A DNA stretch of 33,192 bases from the NCBI GenBank assembly GCA_031257075.1, contig JAIRPM010000169.1:1-33192 (forward strand). Direction: 5' to 3'. Positions 7,820 to 15,186 of this stretch are shown piece after piece. This DNA comes from Spirochaetaceae bacterium (lineage in GTDB: Bacteria; Spirochaetota; Spirochaetia; Treponematales; Breznakiellaceae). Numbering within the stretch: the first letter of the stretch is position 1; the number at the start of each line of letters is the position of its first letter. The notes under the pieces were generated by a model, which was given only the letters and a program-made list of their open reading frames with translations, was not told the origin of the DNA and did not search any database. The translations under genes were made by a program, and so were the position numbers.

Positions 7820-9127
7820 TCACCGTACAAGCGGGCGGGTAACTTCACGATTATGCTGGGCATCAAAATAGTAGGGATTAAGCCGGAGTGCCTGATTGAA
7901 GTCGTTGAGAGCCAAATCAAACTTGCCTAATTGCGCATAGGCTACGCCGCGATTATTGTACGCTATGGTAAATTCCGGCGATGCGCTTATTGCTTGCGTG
8001 AATTCTTCAATAGCATACTCGTAACTTCCCGCATTGTAGAATGTCAGCCCCGCGTTGTTGTGGGCATGCACGTTCTCCATGCCCGGCGCATTTCCCCGGT
8101 TTTGGGTTACTACCATGGGGGCAAGCCTCACGCTGGAAGCCGTTATCTGCGAATTCGCTGTTGCCGCTGCCGGGGCGCGGCGTTCAATTGAGATTCCGCC
8201 CATAATAGGCGGTTCGGTAATCCCCGATTTTGGAGCGCGTTTCCCGACATCGCGCTGCGCGAGCGGCGCTGTAGGGAATTTGGCCGGTTTCACCGGCGCG
8301 GCTGCCGGCGTACTTGATGTGATACGGATAGTTGTTCCATCAACACGCGCTGCGGTTGCCGGCTGCGGATACATAGACGGCGGCAAATAGGCGCTGTCCG
8401 TGCCATAGGCTGTTTCCACAGAACGGGTGCTTACACCGGCATACAAAGGTTTTTGCTGGGTAACCGGCCGCATTGCGCTCCGTGATTCCGCCTCGGCTAT
8501 ATCGTAAGCGGATGCCCGGAGCCTGCCATCCGGCTGAAAACGAGTATCCCGTTCCATAGCAATGGCAACAGGGTCGGATTTTGCCTGTCCTTGGGCTGAC
8601 GGAAATTGAGCCGGCTTCACCGGTGTTGATGACGAGAAAGAAGAAGAGCCTGCTTTTACGCCGGAATTTGATGAACTCCAGTTCTGACCCGGCTGATTGA
8701 GCTGCGGCCTTGCCGTGTTAAAAATATAGTTATTGTAATTAACTCCCTGAGGCGCGAAATCAACCGAAGAAGGTTTTTGATTTTTGTATTTTTGAAGCAG
8801 CGCTTCGCGGTTGTGCTGCGCTTCCGCATATTCAGGATTGAGTTCAAGCGCATGCTCAAAATCAGACATTGCGGAATTAAGTTCGGCGCGGCGTTCAAAT
8901 ACCAAACCGCGGCCGTTAAAGGCCCGTACATCAGTGGGGTCTGTGCCAATAAGCAAATTGTATATTTCAAGCGCTCCGCTCAAATTGCCCTGCAGCAGAT
9001 ATTGCTGAGCGCGTAAATGATAAAATTCTTTGTCGTAGGGCTGTGCGGAAAGCCCGCTTGGGTGCGTGGCAAACGCCGCGTACAGCGCCAATAACGCAAA
9101 GATAAAATGATGTCGTTTTATGTTCAT
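7820..9127 (-). CDS. Secreted TPR-repeat protein
   Basis: The 435-residue product starts at the ATG at 9127, which has a strong GGAGGGAGG site 2 nt upstream; the frame stays open further, but without a signal. Residues 1-29 form a signal peptide (FIFALLALYAAFA...LSAQ). Tetratricopeptide repeats follow at about 33-105 (NLSGALEIYNLLIGTDP, AFNGRGLVFERRAELNSAM). A long, poorly conserved Ser/Pro/Ala-rich linker comes next (about 110-360). One or two further TPR units close the protein (GLTFYNAGSYEYAIEEFTQAI, GVAYAQLGKFDLALNDFNQAL). TPRs bind proteins, so this is probably a periplasmic scaffold. It heads the rnz-flbB run. The dispersed palindrome at 9169-9207 lies just upstream. Confidence 0.8.
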   Translation of the reverse strand: MNIKRHHFIFALLALYAAFATHPSGLSAQPYDKEFYHLRAQQYLLQGNLSGALEIYNLLIGTDPTDVRAFNGRGLVFERRAELNSAMSDFEHALELNPEYAEAQHNREALLQKYKNQKPSSVDFAPQGVNYNNYIFNTARPQLNQPGQNWSSSNSGVKAGSSSFSSSTPVKPAQFPSAQGQAKSDPVAIAMERDTRFQPDGRLRASAYDIAEAESRSAMRPVTQQKPLYAGVSTRSVETAYGTDSAYLPPSMYPQPATAARVDGTTIRITSSTPAAAPVKPAKFPTAPLAQRDVGKRAPKSGITEPPIMGGISIERRAPAAATANSQITASSVRLAPMVVTQNRGNAPGMENVHAHNNAGLTFYNAGSYEYAIEEFTQAISASPEFTIAYNNRGVAYAQLGKFDLALNDFNQALRLNPYYFDAQHNREVTRPLVR

Positions 9128-9168
9128 TGCCTCCCTCCATATCCTGCCTTTAGGCTGAGGATATCCTT

Positions 9169-9207
9169 GGGTAACACTGATTAGAGTCAATGTAATCAGT
9201 GTTGCCC
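9169..9207. repeat. Dispersed intergenic palindrome, copy 2 (full)
   Basis: A 15-bp left arm (9169-9183) and right arm (9193-9207) surround a 9-nt loop, with one arm mismatch. Read on the reverse strand it matches copy 6 at 28329 over 38 positions with five differences, two of which change both sides of one stem base pair (G-C to A-T). It lies 42 bp upstream of the TPR gene start. Confidence 0.8.
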
Positions 9208-9290
9208 CAGTTATTTTATTTTCGGTTTTTTCGGGGGTGTTTCTTAAGTGCGGTACCGGTTTAATTTATTCTTTCGTGGTATAGCCAGGC

Positions 9291-9319
9291 TGTACATTAC
9301 TCTCTTTCACCGTTATACT
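9291..9319 (+). promoter_or_regulatory. tyrS promoter, predicted leaderless
   Basis: TGTACA, a 17-nt spacer and TATACT end 7 nt before the ATG at 9327. No Shine-Dalgarno site precedes the ATG (ACTCTCT). No T-box motif or leader hairpin is visible in the 120 bp upstream. Confidence 0.55.
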
Positions 9320-9326
9320 ACTCTCT

Positions 9327-10616
9327 ATGAACAAAGCCCTTGAAAATTTGACCGAACGCGGGTTTGTTTCGCAATGCACATCGATGGAAGGGCTTTCCGC
9401 CGTTATGGATGCCGGCCCCGTTACATTTTATGTCGGCTGCGACCCCACCGGTAGAAGCCTGCACATAGGGCATATGGTACCCTTTTTTGCGTTCCGCCAT
9501 TTGCTGCAGGCCGGGCATCGAGGCATCGCTCTTGTTGGCGGCGGCACAGCCCGTATCGGCGACCCTTCCGGCAAAACCGAAATGCGGAAAATGCTCAGTT
9601 ATGAAGAACTCGATGCCAATGCGGCTTCTATCAAAGCGCAATTGGAGCGTTTTTTGATGGGAACCGGCAGCGGCAGTTTCTTTTTTGCCAACAACAAAGA
9701 CTGGCTCGCTTCTCTCAATTATATTGATTTTTTACGCGATATAGGCAGCCATTTTTCTGTCAACCGTATGCTCAGTTTTGAAGCGTACAAAAAGCGCTTG
9801 GAAACCGGCCTTTCGTTTATTGAATTCAATTATCAACTGCTCCAAAGTTACGATTACCTCCAACTTTACCGGCTGCATAACTGCCGGCTTCAAATCGGCG
9901 GTGACGACCAATGGGGCAACATTGTGGCAGGCATGGAACTTATACGGCGGATAGGTGATGGTTCGGATGGCAGTTCTCCTGCCGGTGAAGCCATCTCTCC
10001 CGCTTTTGGCCTCACATTTCCGCTTGTTACGACAGCGGATGGCAAAAAGATGGGCAAAACAGAGAAAGGCGCGCTTTTTCTGGACCCTGCTATTACCAGC
10101 CCTTACGACTTTTTTCAGTACTGGCGTAATGTGCAGGATGCGGACTTGCTCCGTTTTCTACTATTGTTTACCTTTCTGCCGGCGAACGAATGCCGCGCGC
10201 TCTGCGCGCCGGAGAAGAATCTCAACGCCGCAAAAGAAAGGCTGGCCTACGAAGTTACTGCCCTCATACACGGTGTTGACGAAGCCGAAAGAGCGCTGTC
10301 AGGCGCGCGCGCGGCGTTTGGCGGCGGCGCGGATGGCATTTTTGCTATGCCCGCAAAGGAACTGGAGCGCGCCCGCTTCGAGGCCGGCTATAATGTCGTG
10401 GATTTGTTTGCCGATGCCGGGCTTGCCGCTACCAAAAGCGAAGCCCGCCGGCTTGTTGAACAGGGCGGCGCGTTTATGGGACTGCCCGGTATGGAATTGA
10501 ATGCGGCGCCGAATATAAAGCATACGATATATGCCTCCGTATTAAACAAAGACGCAAATGCCGCTCTTGTTCTTCGCGCCGGGAAAAAACGTTACTGCCG
10601 CATTGTTACCGTATAA
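9327..10616 (+). CDS. tyrS: Tyrosyl-tRNA synthetase
   Basis: This class I synthetase charges tRNA-Tyr. The 429-residue length matches bacterial TyrRS. The HIGH motif is HIGH at 46-49, after FYVGCDPTGRSL; the tyrosine-pocket segment FIEFNYQLLQSYDYLQL and GGDDQWGNI follow. The KMSKS loop reads KKMGKTEKG, a variant found in this family. The C-terminal 70 residues are an S4-like RNA-binding domain (ATKSEARRLVEQGGAF). It is a single gene with its own promoter, convergent with azlD and separated from it by one nucleotide. Confidence 0.96.
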   Translation: MNKALENLTERGFVSQCTSMEGLSAVMDAGPVTFYVGCDPTGRSLHIGHMVPFFAFRHLLQAGHRGIALVGGGTARIGDPSGKTEMRKMLSYEELDANAASIKAQLERFLMGTGSGSFFFANNKDWLASLNYIDFLRDIGSHFSVNRMLSFEAYKKRLETGLSFIEFNYQLLQSYDYLQLYRLHNCRLQIGGDDQWGNIVAGMELIRRIGDGSDGSSPAGEAISPAFGLTFPLVTTADGKKMGKTEKGALFLDPAITSPYDFFQYWRNVQDADLLRFLLLFTFLPANECRALCAPEKNLNAAKERLAYEVTALIHGVDEAERALSGARAAFGGGADGIFAMPAKELERARFEAGYNVVDLFADAGLAATKSEARRLVEQGGAFMGLPGMELNAAPNIKHTIYASVLNKDANAALVLRAGKKRYCRIVTV

Positions 10617-10617
10617 A

Positions 10618-11007
10618 TCAGGGATATGCCGGCGGAATTTGCAGCATTTCCCGCAGCACAGGAAAGAAAACGTACAGGGCGGTGCCGCCGCCTATGCTTA
10701 TAAATGCGTTGCGTTTCCAAACATGGAGTGCCGTGGTCAGGAGTGCGGCAAAAGCAGTCTGCGCGATTAAAAAAACATCCGCGCCGGAGGCTGCGGCGCG
10801 GATATCTGCGGTTAGAGCGTTGCAAGTTAGGCATGTCATTGTTACCGGCGGCGCGGTGCGCTCAACAAACCTGATAAATTGTTCCGGCAGGATATCTTTT
10901 TTTATGCTATTTGCGTTTTTGAATACAATAAACGCAAAACTGCGGCAGGCAAAAACAGTAAGCGCCATGATGAATGTGTACACAAAAGCATCATGCAGAT
11001 TGAGCAT
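10618..11007 (-). CDS. azlD: AzlD-like small subunit of branched-chain amino acid exporter
   Basis: This 129-residue membrane protein has four predicted helices (FVYTFIMALTVFACRSFAF; TMTCLTCNALTADI; DVFLIAQTAFAALLTTAL; FISIGGGTALYVFFPVL). GGGTALYVF and its neighbourhood are typical of AzlD. With AzlC it forms a putative branched-chain amino acid exporter. The start chosen is the ATG at 11007, preceded by AAAGGAG; the frame is open further upstream but lies inside azlC. It overlaps the azlC 3' end by 17 bp, implying coupled translation. Confidence 0.82.
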   Translation of the reverse strand: MLNLHDAFVYTFIMALTVFACRSFAFIVFKNANSIKKDILPEQFIRFVERTAPPVTMTCLTCNALTADIRAAASGADVFLIAQTAFAALLTTALHVWKRNAFISIGGGTALYVFFPVLREMLQIPPAYP

Positions 11008-11707
11008 TGTTTTCTCCTTTGTTGATGTTTTTTTTGTTTGTAGAAGGCGCAAAAATTTGTACGAGAGCAAGAGCCGCAGTCAGCGCGGAGAGCAGGGAAA
11101 CGCGGATGGGAAGGAATACGGCGCAAAGGACGGCGGCAGCCGCGGCAATAACAAACGGCGCTGTTTTTTTTATGCGGTAGATTTGTTCAATCATTAGTAC
11201 AATAAAAAGAGCGGTGAGCGCAAACCCTATTCCTTCAATTTTGAATGGGATAAGAAAACCGCCGAGAGCGCCGATTACGCTTCCCGCTATCCAGTACGAA
11301 TGATTCAAAAGTGATACATAAAATAAAAACAGATTTTTATTTTTGGGAATGTCATCCGAATCCCACGATGAAAGAAGCGCGAACGTTTCATCGGTGAGCG
11401 AAAAGATAAGGTAGGGCTTAAATCGACCGGCGGCATTGTAGCGTTTTAACATGGTGATACCGTAGGCTATGTGGCGGGCGTTTACTACAGCCTGAATAAG
11501 CACCGCCTCGCCGAGCGAAGCGCCGCCGGCAAAAAGCCCTACGGCGATATACTGCGCTGAGCCGGCATACATCACAATGCTCATAACAAGGGCAAGATAC
11601 CAGGGATACCCCGCCTGTTGTAATAAAAGACCGAAAGCGATACCTATCGCCAAATAGCCCATTAGCACGGGTATGGAATACTTAAACGCCGCCGGCAGAA
11701 TTTTCAT
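10991..11707 (-). CDS. azlC: AzlC-like branched-chain amino acid exporter subunit
   Basis: This 238-residue inner-membrane protein carries the AzlC signature: PVLMGYLAIGIAFGLLL, then MYAGSAQYIAVGLFAGGASL, ILIQAVVNARHIAYG-like and SLTDETFAL. It probably has eight helices. AzlC with AzlD exports branched-chain amino acids or analogues in Bacillus and relatives (BrnFE in Corynebacterium). Its ATG overlaps the capA TGA as ATGA, so the two are translationally coupled. Why an amino-acid exporter is coupled to a CapA-like protein is not evident. Confidence 0.88.
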   Translation of the reverse strand: MKILPAAFKYSIPVLMGYLAIGIAFGLLLQQAGYPWYLALVMSIVMYAGSAQYIAVGLFAGGASLGEAVLIQAVVNARHIAYGITMLKRYNAAGRFKPYLIFSLTDETFALLSSWDSDDIPKNKNLFLFYVSLLNHSYWIAGSVIGALGGFLIPFKIEGIGFALTALFIVLMIEQIYRIKKTAPFVIAAAAAVLCAVFLPIRVSLLSALTAALALVQIFAPSTNKKNINKGENNAQSA

Positions 11708-12858
11708 TGAACGTTTAATCCTCCGAACACCGTTTTATTCAGATTCATAAAATAGTCCGTGCCGGTAGTTTCACTGTTTTGTATGCCATGTTCTAACATT
11801 AGTTTTTCGGTATATTTTCCCAATTGATATATTTTAAAATTTTTATATTCTTTGCTGTAATGTGTTACGATAGGGATAATTTCGGCGCTGCTTACCGTTA
11901 CGTCCGGCGGCGCTGTTTTGTATACGGTTTTTGTTATCGTAACCCGGGCAAGCGCTCCCAGCAGGCGCGCTTTTTCTTTTTGGCATGAAAGGAAATTTCC
12001 CAGCGAAAAAAACACAAGCGTAGCGCCGCCGTCTTCCCGTTTGATTTCGCGCACCGGTTGAATAACATGCGGGTGATGGCCGATGACCAAATCAACATTG
12101 TGCGCGGCAAGAAATTCGGCAAGTTCCTCCTGACGCCTATTGGGCGTATGCCGGTATTCCTCGCCCCAGTGCATTGAAACAATTAAAAAATCGCAGAACG
12201 GGCGCAACGCGTTAATTTCCTCCGCCATTACTTTTGTATCAATAAGCGATACAAGGTATGGGCTGTCTTGCGGCAGCGGTATGCCGTTAGTGCCGTATGT
12301 GTATGAAAGCCAGCCTATTTTTATGTTTTTCTTTTCAATAACCGCTTTTTTCCCGGAACGCGAAGCGGCGCTCCGGTGTATGCCCAGAAGTGCAATTTCA
12401 GGACGTTTTTCCCAATAATCCATTACGGCATACACGGCGGCTTTGCCTTTGTCGAGTACATGGTTGGTTGCATGGTTTACTACATTGAAGCCGGTTTTGA
12501 CAAGCGCGTCGCCTATTTCAACGGGGCCGTTAAATTCAGGATATCCTGAGAATTCAAACGCAGGCCCGGCAATAAGCGTTTCCTGATTGACAAAAGCAAT
12601 GTCCGCGCCGGCAATAACGGGCTTTATTTCAGAATAAACAGGTTCAAAATTATAGCCGCCGCCGTTTCGGGCATCATTAATTATTTCGATATGAATTAAA
12701 TTATCGCCCGCCGCGACAAGGGTAATTCGAGAAGAAACGCCGCCGCGCCGCCCGTTTTCCCCCGCGCCGCGCCGCGCTGTTGTCGTACAGGACGCGCATA
12801 ATGCCGCAGCAAGTATAACAGCGGCAAAAATCCGGATGCGGTATAAACGGAAATACAT
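11704..12858 (-). CDS. CapA/PgsA-like metallophosphatase-fold lipoprotein
   Basis: This 384-residue protein belongs to the bacterial capsule synthesis CapA family (PF09587), a calcineurin-like fold. The N-terminus is a lipoprotein signal (ILAAALCASC, Cys near residue 24). Metal-site-like motifs are AAGDNLIH, ADIAFVNQET, NVVNHATNHVLD, SMHWGEEY and the closing IGHHPHVIQP and FSLGNF. Relatives act in poly-gamma-glutamate synthesis or as poorly defined hydrolases; no PgsB or PgsC is nearby, so no polymer role is claimed. It starts 12 nt after the lipoprotein gene stop and overlaps azlC by 4 nt. Both shifted frames from the upstream C11 tract run into this gene. Confidence 0.85.
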   Translation of the reverse strand: MYFRLYRIRIFAAVILAAALCASCTTTARRGAGENGRRGGVSSRITLVAAGDNLIHIEIINDARNGGGYNFEPVYSEIKPVIAGADIAFVNQETLIAGPAFEFSGYPEFNGPVEIGDALVKTGFNVVNHATNHVLDKGKAAVYAVMDYWEKRPEIALLGIHRSAASRSGKKAVIEKKNIKIGWLSYTYGTNGIPLPQDSPYLVSLIDTKVMAEEINALRPFCDFLIVSMHWGEEYRHTPNRRQEELAEFLAAHNVDLVIGHHPHVIQPVREIKREDGGATLVFFSLGNFLSCQKEKARLLGALARVTITKTVYKTAPPDVTVSSAEIIPIVTHYSKEYKNFKIYQLGKYTEKLMLEHGIQNSETTGTDYFMNLNKTVFGGLNVQ

Positions 12859-12870
12859 AAGGGAAACCCG

Positions 12871-13458
12871 CTAATTCGTGCCGTGCGGCCGCCCCGGAAT
12901 GATGCCGTCCGCGCTGCCGGAATATCCGGGGAATTCCTGCCCGCCGGGGGGGGGGGCTGCCTGCGAAAGCGGCAGGTTAGAACCATTCCGCGTCAATTCG
13001 ATGGTATATTCGTCGGTATCGCCGTTTTTGGCGTTTACCGTTACGGTGATAGCATCCATGGCGGTTATATTTGGAAAAATGCCCTTCGGAGACGTTGAGC
13101 CGCTGTAAGTGTACGATACCTGCGAAGTTTCAGTTTTCGGTTCGGCGATTATGACGGTAGACTGTGTATTTTCCGGCAGGTACAGTTTGTACTTGCGGTA
13201 AAGCGGGTCAAAGTTGGAGCCGTCTGTGTCTATGAGTATCCATTGTTCATCGGGAGGGAGTTCTTCGCCGTCTTCTTCTTGAATGCTGTTTTCATCGTAG
13301 TACAAGTAGCCGTAGCCCCCATAGGGAATGAACATTCTTTTGAGCAGCAGCGCCGCCTGCCGCGGGTCATCTTTCATATTATTCGTGCCGGGCGGGTTAA
13401 GGTCGCACGAAAAGAATATAAGCGCGGTACAGAAAAACACCATAAAACTACGTTTCAT
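12871..13458 (-). CDS. Small lipoprotein with cadherin-like beta-sandwich domain and a C11 tract
   Basis: This 195-residue product has a lipoprotein signal (FFCTALIFFSC, Cys at 19). A C-terminal domain resembles the cadherin-like beta-sandwich family PF12733: KYKLYLPENTQSTVIIAEP ... ITVTVNAKNGDTDEYTIELTR. AAGG lies 9 nt before the ATG. It opens the capA-azlCD operon. Coding bases 12956-12946 are eleven C in a row (AAPPPG), about 30 codons before the stop. Loss of one C moves reading into a frame open to 12696, and gain of one into a frame open to about 12701. Either gives a different, longer C-terminus overlapping capA. Function is unknown; it is probably exposed to the periplasm or surface. 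Confidence 0.75.
   Translation of the reverse strand: MKRSFMVFFCTALIFFSCDLNPPGTNNMKDDPRQAALLLKRMFIPYGGYGYLYYDENSIQEEDGEELPPDEQWILIDTDGSNFDPLYRKYKLYLPENTQSTVIIAEPKTETSQVSYTYSGSTSPKGIFPNITAMDAITVTVNAKNGDTDEYTIELTRNGSNLPLSQAAPPPGGQEFPGYSGSADGIIPGRPHGTN
12946..12956. repeat. G11 homopolymer (C11 on the coding strand)
   Basis: Eleven G on the plus strand lie inside the lipoprotein gene above. Runs of this length are prone to slippage, and poly-G tracts of similar length control phase variation in Treponema pallidum. Confidence 0.9.
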
Positions 13459-13603
13459 ACATTTACCTTGGAAATGAACCGCCGCCGCCGTTTTGGCGCT
13501 GCCGCCTTTTTGGGTTCGGCAGTTCTCTTCTATAAGTATCGGTTTTTTATGATGGGGGCAGCAGAATTTTTTGGAGGGGCGGCTGCGGGAGCGCGATTAG
13601 GGT

Positions 13604-13644
13604 TAATTTAATCAGCATTGCCCTACGGCTTGAAAAATTCCCCG
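13604..13644. repeat. Dispersed intergenic palindrome, copy 3 (half-type)
   Basis: AATTTAATCAGCATTGCCCTA matches copy 1 over 21 positions with one difference, and AATTCCCC follows as in copy 1. It is immediately followed by the skp-like promoter and lies in the divergent region before the lipoprotein operon. A left arm is not recognisable. Confidence 0.5.
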
Positions 13645-13646
13645 TC

Positions 13647-13675
13647 TTGCGCTTGTAAAAAAGAAAAGATAGACT
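13647..13675 (+). promoter_or_regulatory. Promoter of the Skp-like gene, predicted leaderless
   Basis: TTGCGC, a 17-nt spacer and TAGACT end 6 nt before the ATG at 13682. No Shine-Dalgarno site lies between. Confidence 0.5.
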
Positions 13676-13681
13676 AAATCT

Positions 13682-14335
13682 ATGCGGAGACAGAGAATTG
13701 TTTGGGTGCTGTGTGTGTTTATGACCGCCGCGCCGTTTGGAATACCGCTCTATGCGCAGCAAATTACCCGTTTTGCGGTTGTGGATTACGGCCGCATTTT
13801 ACAAGCGCTCAATGCAAATAACAACGCTTATACGGAACTGGAAAAAAAGACCGAACAGGTAAAGGCCGAACTGGAAAAGCGGCAGCAGGAAATAAAAGGC
13901 ATTCAGGCGCGTATCGAGGAATTGCAAAAAACGCTCAGCGAAGCGGCTGCCGACACGCCGGATGCGCCGTGGGGGGCGGACGCGGGGGCTCAGCAGGCGC
14001 GAAGCCGTCCGCCGCAGAGCCGGGCCGGCAATCAGAAAGCGCTGGAACAGGAGTTGACGCGCCTGCAAACCGATGTATTAAAAAAAACGGATGCTCTCAA
14101 AGACTACTACCAGAAAAAAACCGCCGAGTTGGAGGCTGACCATGCCCGCATAACGAATAATTCCGCAAATACAGAGACCTTGAACCAGATAAACGCGCAG
14201 GTTGCCCTTGTCGCCGAAGCCGAAGGCTATACGATGGTGCTTGACCGGGCGACAAAAGGCATCGTTTGGTACAGCCGCTCGGTAGATATAACCGACAAAA
14301 TCATTGCCGCGCTTGTGGCCAGGCGAAAAAGATGA
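13682..14335 (+). CDS. Skp/OmpH-family periplasmic chaperone
   Basis: The 217-residue protein has a signal peptide (VLCVFMTAAPFGIPLYAQ, cut near residue 25), then FAVVDYGRILQA, the start of the OmpH/Skp domain. A long coiled coil (about 50-92) follows, with an unusual Pro/Ala/Gly-rich insert at about 95-118, a second helix, and the closing VALVAEAEGYTMVLDRATKGIVWYS, typical of the family C-terminus. Skp holds unfolded outer-membrane proteins in the periplasm. The insert between the two helices makes it longer than the usual mature Skp (about 140 residues). Its TGA overlaps the next ATG. Confidence 0.82.
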   Translation: MRRQRIVWVLCVFMTAAPFGIPLYAQQITRFAVVDYGRILQALNANNNAYTELEKKTEQVKAELEKRQQEIKGIQARIEELQKTLSEAAADTPDAPWGADAGAQQARSRPPQSRAGNQKALEQELTRLQTDVLKKTDALKDYYQKKTAELEADHARITNNSANTETLNQINAQVALVAEAEGYTMVLDRATKGIVWYSRSVDITDKIIAALVARRKR

Positions 14336-15162
14336 AACGCGGCGCTATTTGTGCCGCGGGCGCTTTTGTAACTTCTTTTCTGCTGGGCTTGTTGTTTCAG
14401 GCGGACATTATTATCGTTTTGCTGCGCGCTTTCTTTTTCGCCGCTCTTTTCTTCGGGTTGATATTCGGCGCTTCATACCTTATCGAAAAACTCCTCCTTG
14501 ACGTTCCGCTGCCGCCGCAGGCGGGCATTGATATAACCGTAGGCGATGAGGACATTGAGGCAGGCCAGTTTTCAGATGAACAGCAGGATGACGGCTTCAA
14601 AACAGACGGTTCATTTGGCGCTGAGTTCGATATGAGCGATGAAGAACTCGGGCTTGCCGGAGACGGGCTTTCCCCCAGCCAACCGGCGGATAACGAAGGC
14701 TGGGAAAATGACGGCGGCGGGGAGCCGCAAATTGACAATATATCCGCGTTGTTTGACGACGCTCCCGCTCAGCCGCAGACCGGTACGCCGCAGCCGTTGG
14801 CTGGCGGCCCGCAGCCAGTGGCTGGCGGCCCGAAACCTGCTCCGTCTCCTGAAAGGGCGGAAAGTTATTCTGATTTTTCATCGTTTGTTCCCGGAATGCC
14901 GGGCGTGGAAAAGGTTGAAAGCGAAGGAAGCGCCGCCGGCGGATTTTCCAGCAATTCCGAAATGGACAGTGTGTTTTCAGGGATAAATTTACAGAGCGGC
15001 GCGGAGCGGGCAGCCGGCGGTTCTGAGCGCGGCGGCAGGGTAACGGTAGGGACGGCGGAAATGTCAATGGGAAAACCCAAAGATGAAATTGACTTTAGCG
15101 GGCATGACGGCAAAAAAATGGCCGGCGCTATTCAAACGCTGCTCAGAAAAGACAACGAATAA
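14332..15162 (+). CDS. Two-helix membrane protein with long acidic, low-complexity tail
   Basis: This 276-residue protein is not recognised. The ATG at 14332 overlaps the skp-like stop (ATGA), so translation is coupled; an open frame further upstream lies inside that gene and was not used. Two hydrophobic segments (about residues 5-23 and 25-52) are followed by a strongly acidic region (GDEDIEAGQFSDEQQDD) and a short repeat PQPLAGGPQPVAGGPKP. A Ser/Gly-rich part and a conserved-looking end, KDEIDFSGHDGKKMAGAIQ, follow. The tail is probably disordered. Coupling to a chaperone gene suggests an envelope role, which is inference only. Confidence 0.6.
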   Translation: MKRGAICAAGAFVTSFLLGLLFQADIIIVLLRAFFFAALFFGLIFGASYLIEKLLLDVPLPPQAGIDITVGDEDIEAGQFSDEQQDDGFKTDGSFGAEFDMSDEELGLAGDGLSPSQPADNEGWENDGGGEPQIDNISALFDDAPAQPQTGTPQPLAGGPQPVAGGPKPAPSPERAESYSDFSSFVPGMPGVEKVESEGSAAGGFSSNSEMDSVFSGINLQSGAERAAGGSERGGRVTVGTAEMSMGKPKDEIDFSGHDGKKMAGAIQTLLRKDNE

Positions 15163-15186
15163 TGTTTTGCGCGCGCAATAGTTTTA

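Noticed and set aside
11007..11070. Longer N-terminus for AzlD
   Set aside because: The upstream extension lies inside azlC, is basic and polar, and the ATG at 11007 has a clear AAAGGAG.
15167..15178. Bidirectional terminator between convergent genes
   Set aside because: TTGCGCGCGCAA is a perfect palindrome, but as a hairpin it leaves only about 4 bp plus loop, and the T run (TTTTATT) is offset.
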